Shown piece after piece: positions 44,159-52,959 of a stretch of DNA of 59,311 nt. The DNA is from an archaeon (GTDB lineage Archaea > Nanobdellota > Nanobdellia > Woesearchaeales > UBA9642). Below the pieces are notes generated by a model that was not told where the DNA came from, searched no databases, and saw nothing but the letters and a program-made list of their open reading frames with translations. Both the position numbers and the translations under genes were made by a program. Numbering within the stretch: position 1 is the first letter of the stretch; each line of letters begins with the position of its first letter. The stretch spans positions 1 to 59,311 of the forward strand of contig JAGVGF010000004.1 of the NCBI GenBank assembly GCA_020057295.1. The letters are read 5' to 3'.

Positions 44159-44596
44159 ATGTCAGACTCTATAAATTCAAATGTCGCTATTTCTGGTATA
44201 TTAGAAGATTATTCTCTGAAGCTAATTAGTAATAACAATATCATTTATATTTCTAAAAATCCTGGTATTAAACCTTTATTTTTCTGCGTTACAGAACAAA
44301 AATCAAACTTTAAATCTAAAGAATGTGTTCTTTATGATAAAGTAATAGGGCTCGCTGCAGCAAGATTAATCGTTTACTCGAACATAATCAAATCAGTACA
44401 TACACCTACTGCTTCAGTTAAAGCAATAGAATTATTGAAACAGAACGGAATTGAAATTATTGCAACAACAGTTGTTGATATTATTCTAAACAAAGACAAA
44501 TCTGCTCAGTGTCCAATGGAAGAGCGTGCATTAAAATCTCTAAACAATGAAGAATTTTATAATCAATTAAAACACTTGTTTACGTCTTTACGTTAA
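44159..44596 (+). CDS. DUF1893-family protein
   Basis: 145 residues. 'KNPGIKPLFFCV', 'YDKVIGLAAARLIVYSNI', 'KAIELLKQNGIEI' and 'NKDKSAQCPMEERAL' match DUF1893, a cytidine-deaminase-like fold with a conserved Cys near the end and no known reaction. It follows the ECF-S-like gene and converges with the HAD gene (4-nt overlap of stops). Confidence 0.8.
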   Translation: MSDSINSNVAISGILEDYSLKLISNNNIIYISKNPGIKPLFFCVTEQKSNFKSKECVLYDKVIGLAAARLIVYSNIIKSVHTPTASVKAIELLKQNGIEIIATTVVDIILNKDKSAQCPMEERALKSLNNEEFYNQLKHLFTSLR

Positions 44597-45189
44597 TTAG
44601 CTTTCACAAATATTTCTTTCAACATTTTCAGTACTCTTGATGGTTCTTTAATGAGAAAAGCGTTCATGCCTAACCTTTTTGCATAATCAATATTTGTTTC
44701 AGAATCATCAAAATATAATATCTCTTTATTTTCTATATCTGTAATTTCAGACACTATACTTAATAGCTCTGGTTTAAGCATTCTATGTTCATAAGAACAT
44801 ATTTTATAATCAAATTCTTTTAAAAAATCAAATCTTTCATCAAGTACTCGAATTCTATCCGGAAAATTATTTGTGCAGATGACCTTTTTAATATTATTTT
44901 GATTGAGTATTTTCATGATTTCTTTCTTTTTACCATTGAGTTCATATCCTTCCTGTAAGATTTCCAATAGTTCTTGTCTGTTCTTTTTTAATTTCCATTC
45001 TTTAATAGCATAATTCCAGAATGTTTCTCCATCGATAAAACCTTGTTTATATTGTTTCATCATATCAGATTTAATATATACCTCGATGATTTTTTTTTCA
45101 GAAACACCTAACTTAGAAATATTACTAATAAAATTATCTCTTCCATTCATGAAATATACTCCGTCAAGGTCTAGGATTATAGCTTTCAT
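44593..45189 (-). CDS. HAD-superfamily hydrolase
   Basis: 198 residues. 'IILDLDGVYF' holds the nucleophile Asp and helper Asp, 'VICTNNFP' is motif II, K in 'HRMLKPELL' is motif III and 'LYFDDSETNIDYAKRLGM' is motif IV. The four-helix cap is small. A phosphatase of small molecules is most likely; the substrate is not clear. Confidence 0.85.
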   Translation of the reverse strand: MKAIILDLDGVYFMNGRDNFISNISKLGVSEKKIIEVYIKSDMMKQYKQGFIDGETFWNYAIKEWKLKKNRQELLEILQEGYELNGKKKEIMKILNQNNIKKVICTNNFPDRIRVLDERFDFLKEFDYKICSYEHRMLKPELLSIVSEITDIENKEILYFDDSETNIDYAKRLGMNAFLIKEPSRVLKMLKEIFVKAN

Positions 45190-45205
45190 TTTTTATTATA
45201 GAAAC

Positions 45206-45280
45206 TAGCGGGGGTTGGATTTGAACCAACGACCTCAGGGTTATGAGCCCTGCGAGCACTCCTGTCTGCTCTACCCCGCT
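45206..45280 (-). tRNA. Initiator tRNA-Met(CAT)
   Basis: On the minus strand it begins AGCGGGGTAGAGCAG and ends CCCCGCT with discriminator A. The acceptor A1-T72 pair and the three G-C pairs beside the anticodon loop (GGG-CTCATAA-CCC) are marks of archaeal initiator tRNA. No intron is present. TATA-like TTTAAATAAA lies about 22 nt upstream. Confidence 0.93.
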
Positions 45281-45465
45281 ACAGTAGAGCAGAACAAGGA
45301 TTTATTTAAAAAGCTTGTCATATGTTTTTTATTCGCTGAAAGATATTTTTGTGTGAATTGTTATATATTAACATTGTTTATTATTGTGCCTGATATGGTA
45401 ACAGAAAGATTTATAATATATTAATTGTTATCCCTTGAAAATAGAGATTTTATGCGGGTGATTGC

Positions 45466-46935
45466 ATGACAAGTTATAATTGTGGTAATACTAAACTTCA
45501 AGAATTATCTTTACTCGACCTAAAAAAATGTGACACTGTTAATGACATTGTTACAGGAATGGGTAAATGTTCTTTTGGTGCAAGATGTGCTGGAGAAGTT
45601 ACAGATACTTTACATCATATTATTGATCGTGATGCTGAACGTGTTATAGTTTATGATGGCTCGAGAGATTCTACTTTGGGGAAGTATGTTCAGGATTTTT
45701 CTAAAAAATTTGGTTTTAAACTTATGACAGCAACTGGTTATTCTAATGTTACAAAAAAGCGTCCACAAAATCTTTTTGTTATTGGAAGATTTTCAGAAAG
45801 ACACGAAGCTAAAATTCATGAAGGTGGCGAGTTCAATACTATTTTTATAAATAAAGAAGAACTTTCTGCTCCCGGTCAAACACGCGACGGATATTTTCCT
45901 AATGTTTTATTTGTTGACCCAACTTATGGTGTTCCATTAATTTCTACAGCGCTTGACGAACGTTTAAATGGCAAGAAAACATCAGTATCAGAATTTGTAA
46001 CTCAATTAGGAACTTTCGATTATGGACTTGCAAATGAAGTATCTGGTGGAGCAAAAAATTTTAGTCGTATTGCAAACGATCCAAAATATACAATTTTTAT
46101 GACGATGAGTGGCGCTATGACTATTGCACAGATGAGTTATGTACTTTGTGATATGATTGATAATTCTTTAGTAAATTCTTTAACAACAACTGGCGCTGCA
46201 ATGGCGCATGGTCTTGTTGAAAGTATGGGATACAAACATTACAAACACGATCCAAAAATTCCAGATAGCGTTCTTACAAGAAGAAAACTGAATAGAGTAA
46301 CTGATACTCTAGAGCCTGAAGAAAATTTTGATCACATTGATGAAATTGTCCATTCAGTTCTTTCAGGATTTTCCGGATCAAGTTCAATTACTCCAAGTAC
46401 ATTTCATGCACGAATAGGCAAATATTTACATGATAATTTCCCTGGCGAGAGAGGGATTTTGAAATCTGCATTTGAGAAAAATATTCCAGTATTTGTTCCA
46501 GCATTCTTTGATTCAGAAATTGGAAACGATATAACTACATATAATATTATTAAATCATCAAGACATCAAAGAAAATTAAGATTCGATCTTGAGGCAGAAA
46601 ATCATAAACTTGTAGATATGGTACAACGAGCAGAAAGAACAGGATTATTCACAGTTGGTGGCGGCGTTCCAAGAAATTGGACGCAAAATGTTGCACCATT
46701 AATAGAGATTATTAATGGACGAACAAGTAAAGGACTTGCCGAACGTAAATTCTCTTCAGGTATTAGAATTGATCCTGCATCAATGGCACTCGGACATTTA
46801 TCTGGATGTACATATGGAGAAGGAATGACATGGAGAAAAATGGATCCTAAAGGATTATTTATAGAAATTCATGGTGATGCAACAACTATTTGGCCTATTG
46901 TTGTAAAATATGCTCTTGAAAGAAAAGCTGCCTAA
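45466..46935 (+). CDS. Deoxyhypusine-synthase-like protein with a duplicated N-terminal unit
   Basis: DHS adds a butylamine from spermidine to a Lys of aIF5A. 489 residues against the usual 310-370. The C-terminal 300 residues carry 'TMSGAMTIAQM', 'TTTGAAMAHGLVESMG', 'TVGGGVPRNWTQ' and 'EGMTWRKM', where K458 matches the catalytic Lys. The extra N-terminal 150 residues look like a second copy of the first unit: 'DTVNDIVTGMGKCSFGARCAGEV' against 'TSVSEFVTQLGTFDYGLANEVS'. GGGTGATT precedes ATG 45466. It could also be a homospermidine-synthase-like branch. Confidence 0.75.
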   Translation: MTSYNCGNTKLQELSLLDLKKCDTVNDIVTGMGKCSFGARCAGEVTDTLHHIIDRDAERVIVYDGSRDSTLGKYVQDFSKKFGFKLMTATGYSNVTKKRPQNLFVIGRFSERHEAKIHEGGEFNTIFINKEELSAPGQTRDGYFPNVLFVDPTYGVPLISTALDERLNGKKTSVSEFVTQLGTFDYGLANEVSGGAKNFSRIANDPKYTIFMTMSGAMTIAQMSYVLCDMIDNSLVNSLTTTGAAMAHGLVESMGYKHYKHDPKIPDSVLTRRKLNRVTDTLEPEENFDHIDEIVHSVLSGFSGSSSITPSTFHARIGKYLHDNFPGERGILKSAFEKNIPVFVPAFFDSEIGNDITTYNIIKSSRHQRKLRFDLEAENHKLVDMVQRAERTGLFTVGGGVPRNWTQNVAPLIEIINGRTSKGLAERKFSSGIRIDPASMALGHLSGCTYGEGMTWRKMDPKGLFIEIHGDATTIWPIVVKYALERKAA

Positions 46936-46981
46936 ATAGTATTTTTTATTACATTAGAATCGATTGTATCTTATTAAATTT

Positions 46982-47269
46982 TTAGAACGATATATATTTG
47001 AATAATTTTCCTTTTAGCTGTTCGTATTTCTCGTTTTTCCTGAGTATTAGATGAATTTTTTCTTTTCCATATACCACAAGCAATTTTTCTCTATCTTTTG
47101 TCTCTAAATTCCATGCACTTTCATAAAATTTCTCTTTATTCATCAACACTTCTTTGTCTTGATCTTCTAGATTTAGAGATTTAAGAAAAGAGATCATTTT
47201 ATCAAAATCTTTGAGAGTTATAGAAACTATTAATTCTTCATCAGTGTTTACTGTGTGCATTTTAATCAT
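46982..47269 (-). CDS. Small unknown protein
   Basis: About 95 residues, beginning 'MIKMHTVNTDEELIVSITL'. The frame stays open back into tRNA-Ser, which is not coding. A TATA TTTATATTATATG (47294-47282) favours a leaderless start at 47269 or the next ATG, 47260; 47275 is also possible. Strand-helix-strand content, with a basic end. No family recognised. Confidence 0.5.
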   Translation of the reverse strand: MIKMHTVNTDEELIVSITLKDFDKMISFLKSLNLEDQDKEVLMNKEKFYESAWNLETKDREKLLVVYGKEKIHLILRKNEKYEQLKGKLFKYISF

Positions 47270-47294
47270 ATCCATACTACACATATAATATAAA

Positions 47295-47420
47295 CGCCGC
47301 GGGTGGGATTTGAACCCACAAATCCTTTCGGACACTGAATCAATGCGCGTAATGCGTGGTAATCATAAGCACGCATAGTGCTTAGCAATCCAGCGCAGTA
47401 CCAGGTTGTGCCACCGCGGC
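47295..47420 (-). tRNA. tRNA-Ser(GCT) with 42-nt intron
   Basis: On the minus strand the acceptor GCCGCGG pairs with CCGCGGC, discriminator G. The anticodon stem is CTGGA/TTCAG and the loop T-T-GCT-A then A38, giving anticodon GCT (47386-47384). An intron at 47382-47341 lies between positions 37 and 38. The long variable arm TGTCC-GAAA-GGAT marks a class II tRNA. A TATA (CTTTATAAAA) lies about 35 nt upstream. Confidence 0.88.
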
Positions 47421-47533
47421 ATGGTCAACCTCAAGTTGAAGAACAGGATGATGTTTTATAAAGTTTATTGCTTCCATATATCTTCTCTATATTTTTTCTA
47501 AAAATATATAAATGGAACACTCTTCGGTTCATC

Positions 47534-49561
47534 ATGAGGGTTAAAACTTGTTCTATTATTATATTGTTAGTCATTATATTTCTAGTTCCTTTAGTACATG
47601 CTCAAAGTTATGATGATAAAAGCACATTGAATACCGTAGTAACTATTAGTAATACTTTCGATGTTTTACCAACATCTAATGATTATAATATTCGTTCTAT
47701 CAATGCTTCTGTCAGCGCATATCCTAAAAATGATACAAGGCAAATTGTTAGTCAAATACTTACCAATCCACAAGCAATGATTGCTGATAATGCTATAACA
47801 TTTTTTTATGATAATCCCTTAAGTCAACATTATACTATTCAGATAAAATCTGATGTTAATACCAGAAATATTTTTGACGAAGTAAAAGTTCCTGTTAAGT
47901 TTCCAATAACTGCTCTTGATGGTTCATTTTATAAGTATACTCAAGCAACACCAATAATTGATGTTACTCCAGAAATAAGAGATTTGGCTTCAGAATTGGT
48001 CGGTGATAATAAAGATATTTACGAAATCGAGTATGTATTTGCTGAATATGTCAGAAAAAATGTTAATTATGACTTAGGATCATTAACAAGCAATGCTGAC
48101 CAAAAATCTTCTTGGGTTCTACAAAATAAGAGGGGAGTTTGTGACGAGATTACTAATTTATTTATCTCATTGAATAGAGCTGCAGGAATTCCTGCAAGAT
48201 TTGTATCAGGAGTTGCTTATACTAATCTAAATGATATATTTGGTAAAAATTGGGTTTCACACGCTTGGGCGGAAGTATATTTCCCAGGATATGGATGGGT
48301 GCCTTATGATGTTACTTATGGACAGTATGGTTTTATTGATGCAGGACACATAAAATTACTCGATTCTGTAGAGTCATCAAGTTCAAACATTAATTATAAT
48401 TATTATGGTAGAAATATACAGTTAAAGCCTGGAAGTATGGATATAGATGTGAATATCTTAGATTTCGGAGAAAATGTTAAAAGTAAATATTCTTTTCAAA
48501 CGACATTATTTAGTGAACAGGCAGGTTTTGGATCATATAATTTAGTTAAAGTAGAGATTAAAAATAATAAGGATTACTACATAGTTGCTGATTTATATCT
48601 TGGAGAGACCGAGAATGTTAAAATTATAGAAAATTCTGTTGAACGTGTATTAAATAAAACTTTACATCGTAAAGAAGTATTATTAAAACCTTATCAGATT
48701 AAAACAGTGTATTGGCTTGTGAAAATTGATGACTCATTAGACAAAAACTATATTTATACTTTCCCAATCACAGTGTATAATACATATAATGAAACCAGTA
48801 CAGCAAATTTAGACTCTAGAAAAGATTATGTGCTTTTAGATGCAGACTACTTAAATAAATTACTTGCATCACAAGATGCGGAATCAAGAAAGCCATATTC
48901 TAGATATATAACTGTACAATGTATTCCAGAAGTAAGTAATATGTATTTAGAAGACACAGTAACTGTAGGCTGTGTGATAGATAATAAAGGGGATAAATCT
49001 TTTAGTTCAATAAATATTTGTGTAGATGGTAATTGTACTACACAAAATTTAGCTATTCAAAGATTATCTACAACATTTACGAAAAAATTTTCTGATGTTG
49101 GATTAAAAAATATCGAAGTGAAAGTTTACAATGATGATTTTATAAAAGTAAGCTACGTTCCTATAAACGTTCAGGATAAACCTAAAATATTAATCAGCGA
49201 TGTAAAGATGCCTGAAAGTGTATTATATAATGAACAATTTGATATAGTTTTTAAGATTAGTAAAGAATCATCATCCACTCCAAAAAATTTAAGATTGTCA
49301 TTAATAGGACCGGTAAGCAAGGTTGAATGGTTGTTTGAAGGATTTGATACACAAAAAATCTTTAGCATAAAATCTTCCGGCAGCGCGATGAGTCCAGGAA
49401 CAAACAATTATAAGATTGTAGTACAATATAAAGATGATAAAGGTAATGATTATATCGAAGAATATCCCTTCCAGATAGAGTCTGATGCGGGATTTTTCGA
49501 AAATATATTATTATATTTTAACGTTATAGGACACTCTATTGAGAAAGTGTTTATTGAGTAG
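47534..49561 (+). CDS. Secreted transglutaminase-like cysteine protease or amidase
   Basis: 675 residues from ATG 47534, about 25 nt after TATA AATATATAAAT. A signal peptide covers the first 24 residues, ending 'LVPLVHAQS'. The transglutaminase-like core has C203 in 'KRGVCDE', H243 in 'VSHAWAEVY' and D259 in 'PYDVTYG', a complete triad. The C-terminal half is built of Ig-like strands (CARDB-like) with a Cys-containing part. No clear anchor follows. Likely crosslinks or trims surface proteins. Confidence 0.85.
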   Translation: MRVKTCSIIILLVIIFLVPLVHAQSYDDKSTLNTVVTISNTFDVLPTSNDYNIRSINASVSAYPKNDTRQIVSQILTNPQAMIADNAITFFYDNPLSQHYTIQIKSDVNTRNIFDEVKVPVKFPITALDGSFYKYTQATPIIDVTPEIRDLASELVGDNKDIYEIEYVFAEYVRKNVNYDLGSLTSNADQKSSWVLQNKRGVCDEITNLFISLNRAAGIPARFVSGVAYTNLNDIFGKNWVSHAWAEVYFPGYGWVPYDVTYGQYGFIDAGHIKLLDSVESSSSNINYNYYGRNIQLKPGSMDIDVNILDFGENVKSKYSFQTTLFSEQAGFGSYNLVKVEIKNNKDYYIVADLYLGETENVKIIENSVERVLNKTLHRKEVLLKPYQIKTVYWLVKIDDSLDKNYIYTFPITVYNTYNETSTANLDSRKDYVLLDADYLNKLLASQDAESRKPYSRYITVQCIPEVSNMYLEDTVTVGCVIDNKGDKSFSSINICVDGNCTTQNLAIQRLSTTFTKKFSDVGLKNIEVKVYNDDFIKVSYVPINVQDKPKILISDVKMPESVLYNEQFDIVFKISKESSSTPKNLRLSLIGPVSKVEWLFEGFDTQKIFSIKSSGSAMSPGTNNYKIVVQYKDDKGNDYIEEYPFQIESDAGFFENILLYFNVIGHSIEKVFIE

Positions 49562-49634
49562 TTTTATTAAACATTTTATTAAGTAAATTTTTAAACTAAT
49601 AAGCAACTTTATTAGATAATTATAAGGTGATTAA

Positions 49635-51470
49635 ATGACTGATAGAATAGTTCCAGATACAAGTGTACTCATTGAAGGCATACTTTCTAAAAAGATTACT
49701 AATGATGAAATACTTCCTAAAGAGATAATAATACATGAAGCATCATTGTCTGAATTAGAAGCACAGGCAAATACTGGCCGTGAAATAGGGTATATGGGAT
49801 TAGATGAGATAAAGAAATTACTAGCATTATCTAAAGAAAGAAAATTCACAATAAAATTTTCTGGCGAAAAACCTTCAGAAGATGAAATATCTAGAGCAAG
49901 AAAAGGCGGAATAGATTCTCTGATAAGAAATCTTGCCTATGAATTAAAAGCTACACTTGTTACAGTTGATAAAGTCCAAGCATTAACCGCTGAAGCTAAA
50001 GGCATCGATGTTATACTAATAAAAGTGGATGTTTCTCCTAAACCTCTAATCTTAGAAAAATATTTTGATTCTACAACAATGAGTGTTCACTTGAAAGAAA
50101 ATTGCAAGCCTAAAGCTAAAAAAGGTGTTCCTGGTAAATGGGAGTATGTGGAAATTTCACAAGATGTTATTGATAAAGATACTATGAAAGTTATAGCTAA
50201 AGATATTATCGAAGAAGTTAATATGCGTAATGATGCATTTATAGAAGTTGAAAGAAAATATTCTACGATTGTACAATTAGGAAAATTTAGGATAGTTATT
50301 GTTAGACCTCCTTTCGCTGATGGTTATGAAATTACTGTTGTAAGGCCCGTTAAAAAATTAAATTTCTCAGATTATCCTATGAGCGAAAAATTACGTGAAA
50401 GAATAGAAGCACATGCTGAAGGAGTATTAGTTGCAGGAGCGCCAGGACATGGTAAGAGTACGTTTGCACAAGCACTTGGAGAATTTTATTCGTCAAAAAA
50501 TAAAGTTGTAAAAACTATTGAAGCACCGAGGGATTTAGTTTTAACTGATGATGTTACACAATATGCAATAACTTATGGTACATCGCAAGAAATTCATGAT
50601 ATATTATTATTATCTAGACCAGATTATACTTTGTTTGACGAAATGAGAAATACGGATGATTTCGCACTATTTTCAGATTTAAGACTTTCTGGTGTAGGAA
50701 TGATTGGTATATTACACGCAACTAACCCTATTGATGCAATACAACGATTTATTGGACGTATAGAATTAGGAGTTATTCCTCATGTAATGGATACTGTAAT
50801 ATTTATCAAGAATGGTACTATAGAAAAAGTGTTCGCTGTAAGTTTAGAAGTAAAAGTTCCTAGTGGAATGATGGAAGCAGATTTAGCAAGACCTATAGTT
50901 GTAGTGAATGATTTTGAGACTGGAAAATTAGAATTCGAAATATATAGTTATGGTGAAGAAACTATTGTTGTTCCAGTACAAGTGCAAAGTGTAAGTCCTG
51001 CTGCAGAACTTGCTGCACGTGTCGTTAAAGAAGAGTTTTTGAAATATTCTGATTTCGTACGTGTAGATATGGTTAGTAATAATAAGGCAGTAGTATTTGT
51101 TCCAGAATCAAGAAAGGCAATGATTATCGGAAAGCAAGGAGCGAATATTGAACAGATAGAAAAACGTTTAGGATTAAGTATTGATGTTCGAGAACTTACT
51201 GAAAAAACATCGTCTGGCAGAGATAAGATATCAGCTGGTAGTAGAGACAGAACAGTATATTATCAGGTAAAATTTGATAAGAAAAATATTACTTTTATAT
51301 TGACTAATGAATCTGCAGATAAAGAAACGGATATATATGTTAATGATGAATTTGTACTAACTGTAAAAAGTGGAAAGAATGCTGTCATAAAGATAAATAA
51401 ACAGAGTAGTCAGGGTAGGACTATTGCAAATGCATTAAATGAACAGGAAAAAGTAGAATTAAGGCAGTAA
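49635..51470 (+). CDS. PINA-type protein: PIN nuclease domain, PilT-like ATPase, KH domain
   Basis: 611 residues. The N-terminal PIN domain has D8, E40, D94 and D112-type acids ('VPDTSVL', 'ASLSELEAQAN', 'GGIDSLI', 'TVDKVQA'). The ATPase has 'GAPGHGKST' (268-276), 'FDEMRNTDD' and 'GILHATNPIDAI'. A KH domain follows ('AMIIGKQGANIEQIEKRLG'). In Sulfolobus PINA acts with the Holliday-junction nuclease Hjc and with Hel308. GGTGATTAA precedes ATG 49635. It is present whole here, while Hel308 is not. Confidence 0.92.
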   Translation: MTDRIVPDTSVLIEGILSKKITNDEILPKEIIIHEASLSELEAQANTGREIGYMGLDEIKKLLALSKERKFTIKFSGEKPSEDEISRARKGGIDSLIRNLAYELKATLVTVDKVQALTAEAKGIDVILIKVDVSPKPLILEKYFDSTTMSVHLKENCKPKAKKGVPGKWEYVEISQDVIDKDTMKVIAKDIIEEVNMRNDAFIEVERKYSTIVQLGKFRIVIVRPPFADGYEITVVRPVKKLNFSDYPMSEKLRERIEAHAEGVLVAGAPGHGKSTFAQALGEFYSSKNKVVKTIEAPRDLVLTDDVTQYAITYGTSQEIHDILLLSRPDYTLFDEMRNTDDFALFSDLRLSGVGMIGILHATNPIDAIQRFIGRIELGVIPHVMDTVIFIKNGTIEKVFAVSLEVKVPSGMMEADLARPIVVVNDFETGKLEFEIYSYGEETIVVPVQVQSVSPAAELAARVVKEEFLKYSDFVRVDMVSNNKAVVFVPESRKAMIIGKQGANIEQIEKRLGLSIDVRELTEKTSSGRDKISAGSRDRTVYYQVKFDKKNITFILTNESADKETDIYVNDEFVLTVKSGKNAVIKINKQSSQGRTIANALNEQEKVELRQ

Positions 51471-51550
51471 TCAACTAATTATATTTTAGAACAAATACAA
51501 TATAACAATTATTTTGTAATATCTTTCTTTTTAAATATATTTAGAAATAA

Positions 51551-51673
51551 TTATGATGCAGTATACATATCTATTATTATCATTATTTCTTCATCTTCGT
51601 ACACTTCATATATAGAATTATTATACTTATTAATAATGTTTTTAGTCGTTATATCTATATTTTTTATTTCCAT
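51551..51673 (-). CDS. Possible 40-residue protein
   Basis: Short frame from ATG 51673 ('MEIKNIDITTKNIINKY') ending 'MYTAS'. A minus-strand TATA (AATATAAATAAG, about 51692-51703) lies 20-25 nt upstream, the spacing for a leaderless message. The composition is Ile/Asn-rich, as AT-rich chance frames also are, so it is uncertain. No family is recognised. The rest of the 51471-51726 gap shows nothing further. Confidence 0.35.
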   Translation of the reverse strand: MEIKNIDITTKNIINKYNNSIYEVYEDEEIMIIIDMYTAS

Positions 51674-51726
51674 GAGATGTATATTTCGATCTTATTTATA
51701 TTATTTACGCAAAATTTTAAAGAATT

Positions 51727-52260
51727 TTATTTATTTAGAACTTCCCAAAGCTTTTCTGCATACTTTTGTGCAGCAGGAGGCCCGTTTGCAGTAACTATTT
51801 TTTCATCAACTGTAACATCTTCTCCAGTATATTTTGCTCCTTTATTTCCTAAATATTCTGATGTTAACATTCCAAATTCTGAATCATCTCCATCCCATAC
51901 AGTAGCATTCTTTCCATCTAGAACCCCTGACTTTGCAAGTATTGTTGGACTCCAACAAATTGCTCCGATAATTTTTCCTGCATTAAACGCCTCTTTAGAA
52001 ACTCTTACACTATCTTTATCTGATCTTAATATTATTGTTCCAGGACCGCCAACAAATGTTATTGCATCATACTCTTTGACATTCAATTCATCAATAGAAT
52101 GTTTAACATCAAATGTTGCCCTAAAACTTCCCTTAGCCAAACCTTTTCTTGTGCTATAAACATCCACAATTGCTCCTTTACTCGTAAAATACTGATACGG
52201 TGTATTAAATTCTATATCTTGAAAACCTTGTGGTGCTATAATCATTGCAATCTTTTTCAT
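51727..52260 (-). CDS. DJ-1/PfpI-family protein
   Basis: 177 residues. 'AMIIAPQGFQDIEFNTPY' carries the Glu of the nucleophile elbow pair and 'GAICWSPTIL' the active Cys; 'FVGGPGTIIL' is the oxyanion loop. The family covers glyoxalase-III, protease-like and deglycase claims; the true reaction here is open. It ends 'GPPAAQKYAEKLWEVL'. Confidence 0.9.
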   Translation of the reverse strand: MKKIAMIIAPQGFQDIEFNTPYQYFTSKGAIVDVYSTRKGLAKGSFRATFDVKHSIDELNVKEYDAITFVGGPGTIILRSDKDSVRVSKEAFNAGKIIGAICWSPTILAKSGVLDGKNATVWDGDDSEFGMLTSEYLGNKGAKYTGEDVTVDEKIVTANGPPAAQKYAEKLWEVLNK

Positions 52261-52303
52261 AAATAGAATTATTATTGATGACGTTTATATTTTTTATGAA
52301 ATA

Positions 52304-52699
52304 TTAGAATTTTTTAGCGTATTCAACAATTGTATCTTTATGTTTATGGAAACTTTCAGAATTTCCTACACGCATTGGCACAGACCATTTATTAATGTTA
52401 TCTGTAAATGTAATCTCTGCCGTGTGATCCATTGCTGTAACAACTAATTCTAAAACACTTACATTAGCTGTTTGACCTGATGTTTGATCAAGTGTGTTTT
52501 TACTTACTATTATTTTGTAACCTTTATCATTATCTGATTCAAGACTCACACTCTTACCAGAATTTTTTAGTGCATCACTTAACGCTAACTGTAGAGCGTC
52601 ACCAATACATCTTTGATGTTCATACAATCTTAATCTTTCACTATCAGAACCAAGATATTTCATTATGTGATATATCGGATTAATTTTTTTCCACTGCAT
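52304..52699 (-). CDS. Unknown protein, 131 residues
   Basis: ATG 52699 follows a GGGAA site; the longer frame would start at TTG. It begins 'MQWKKINPIYHIMKYLGSD', then helices 'YEHQRCIGDALQLALSDAL' and strands 'KGYKIIVSKN', 'NVSVLELVVTAMD', 'AEITFTDNI'. It looks like a small alpha-beta soluble protein. No family recognised. Confidence 0.55.
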   Translation of the reverse strand: MQWKKINPIYHIMKYLGSDSERLRLYEHQRCIGDALQLALSDALKNSGKSVSLESDNDKGYKIIVSKNTLDQTSGQTANVSVLELVVTAMDHTAEITFTDNINKWSVPMRVGNSESFHKHKDTIVEYAKKF

Positions 52700-52729
52700 A
52701 TTTTCCCTTTTAGTAATAATTTTTTTCAA

Positions 52730-52959
52730 TCACTACGCTAGTTTCAATATTGATAGGACGAGTTTAAATGTTTTATGTAATTCGCAAGTTTAACATTTAC
52801 TAATTAATATTGTAAAATAATTTGCTAATATTTATTTCGTTCAAAAATATGAACTACTTTTGAATAGTTAAAATAATAAAGTATATAAACACTTTGATGA
52901 TATCAGAACTATATTAATTGGAGTTTGATTTATCTGTTACAATTGTGGGGGAGATTATT
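52730..52959. promoter_or_regulatory. Intergenic region with promoter of the beta-propeller-like gene
   Basis: AT-rich and noncoding. A TATA-like AGTATATAAAC (about 52879-52889) would start RNA near 52912, giving a leader of about 48 nt. The leader ends TTGTGGGGGAGATTATT before ATG 52960, almost the same as that of the ThyX-like gene. Nothing else is seen. Confidence 0.5.

Noticed and set aside
47270-47335. Upstream extension of the small minus-strand gene into tRNA-Ser
   Set aside because: The extension translates tRNA sequence; a TATA box lies between the tRNA and the chosen start.
51677-52159. 160-codon plus-strand ORF
   Set aside because: Antisense to the DJ-1/PfpI gene, which has clear active-site motifs.
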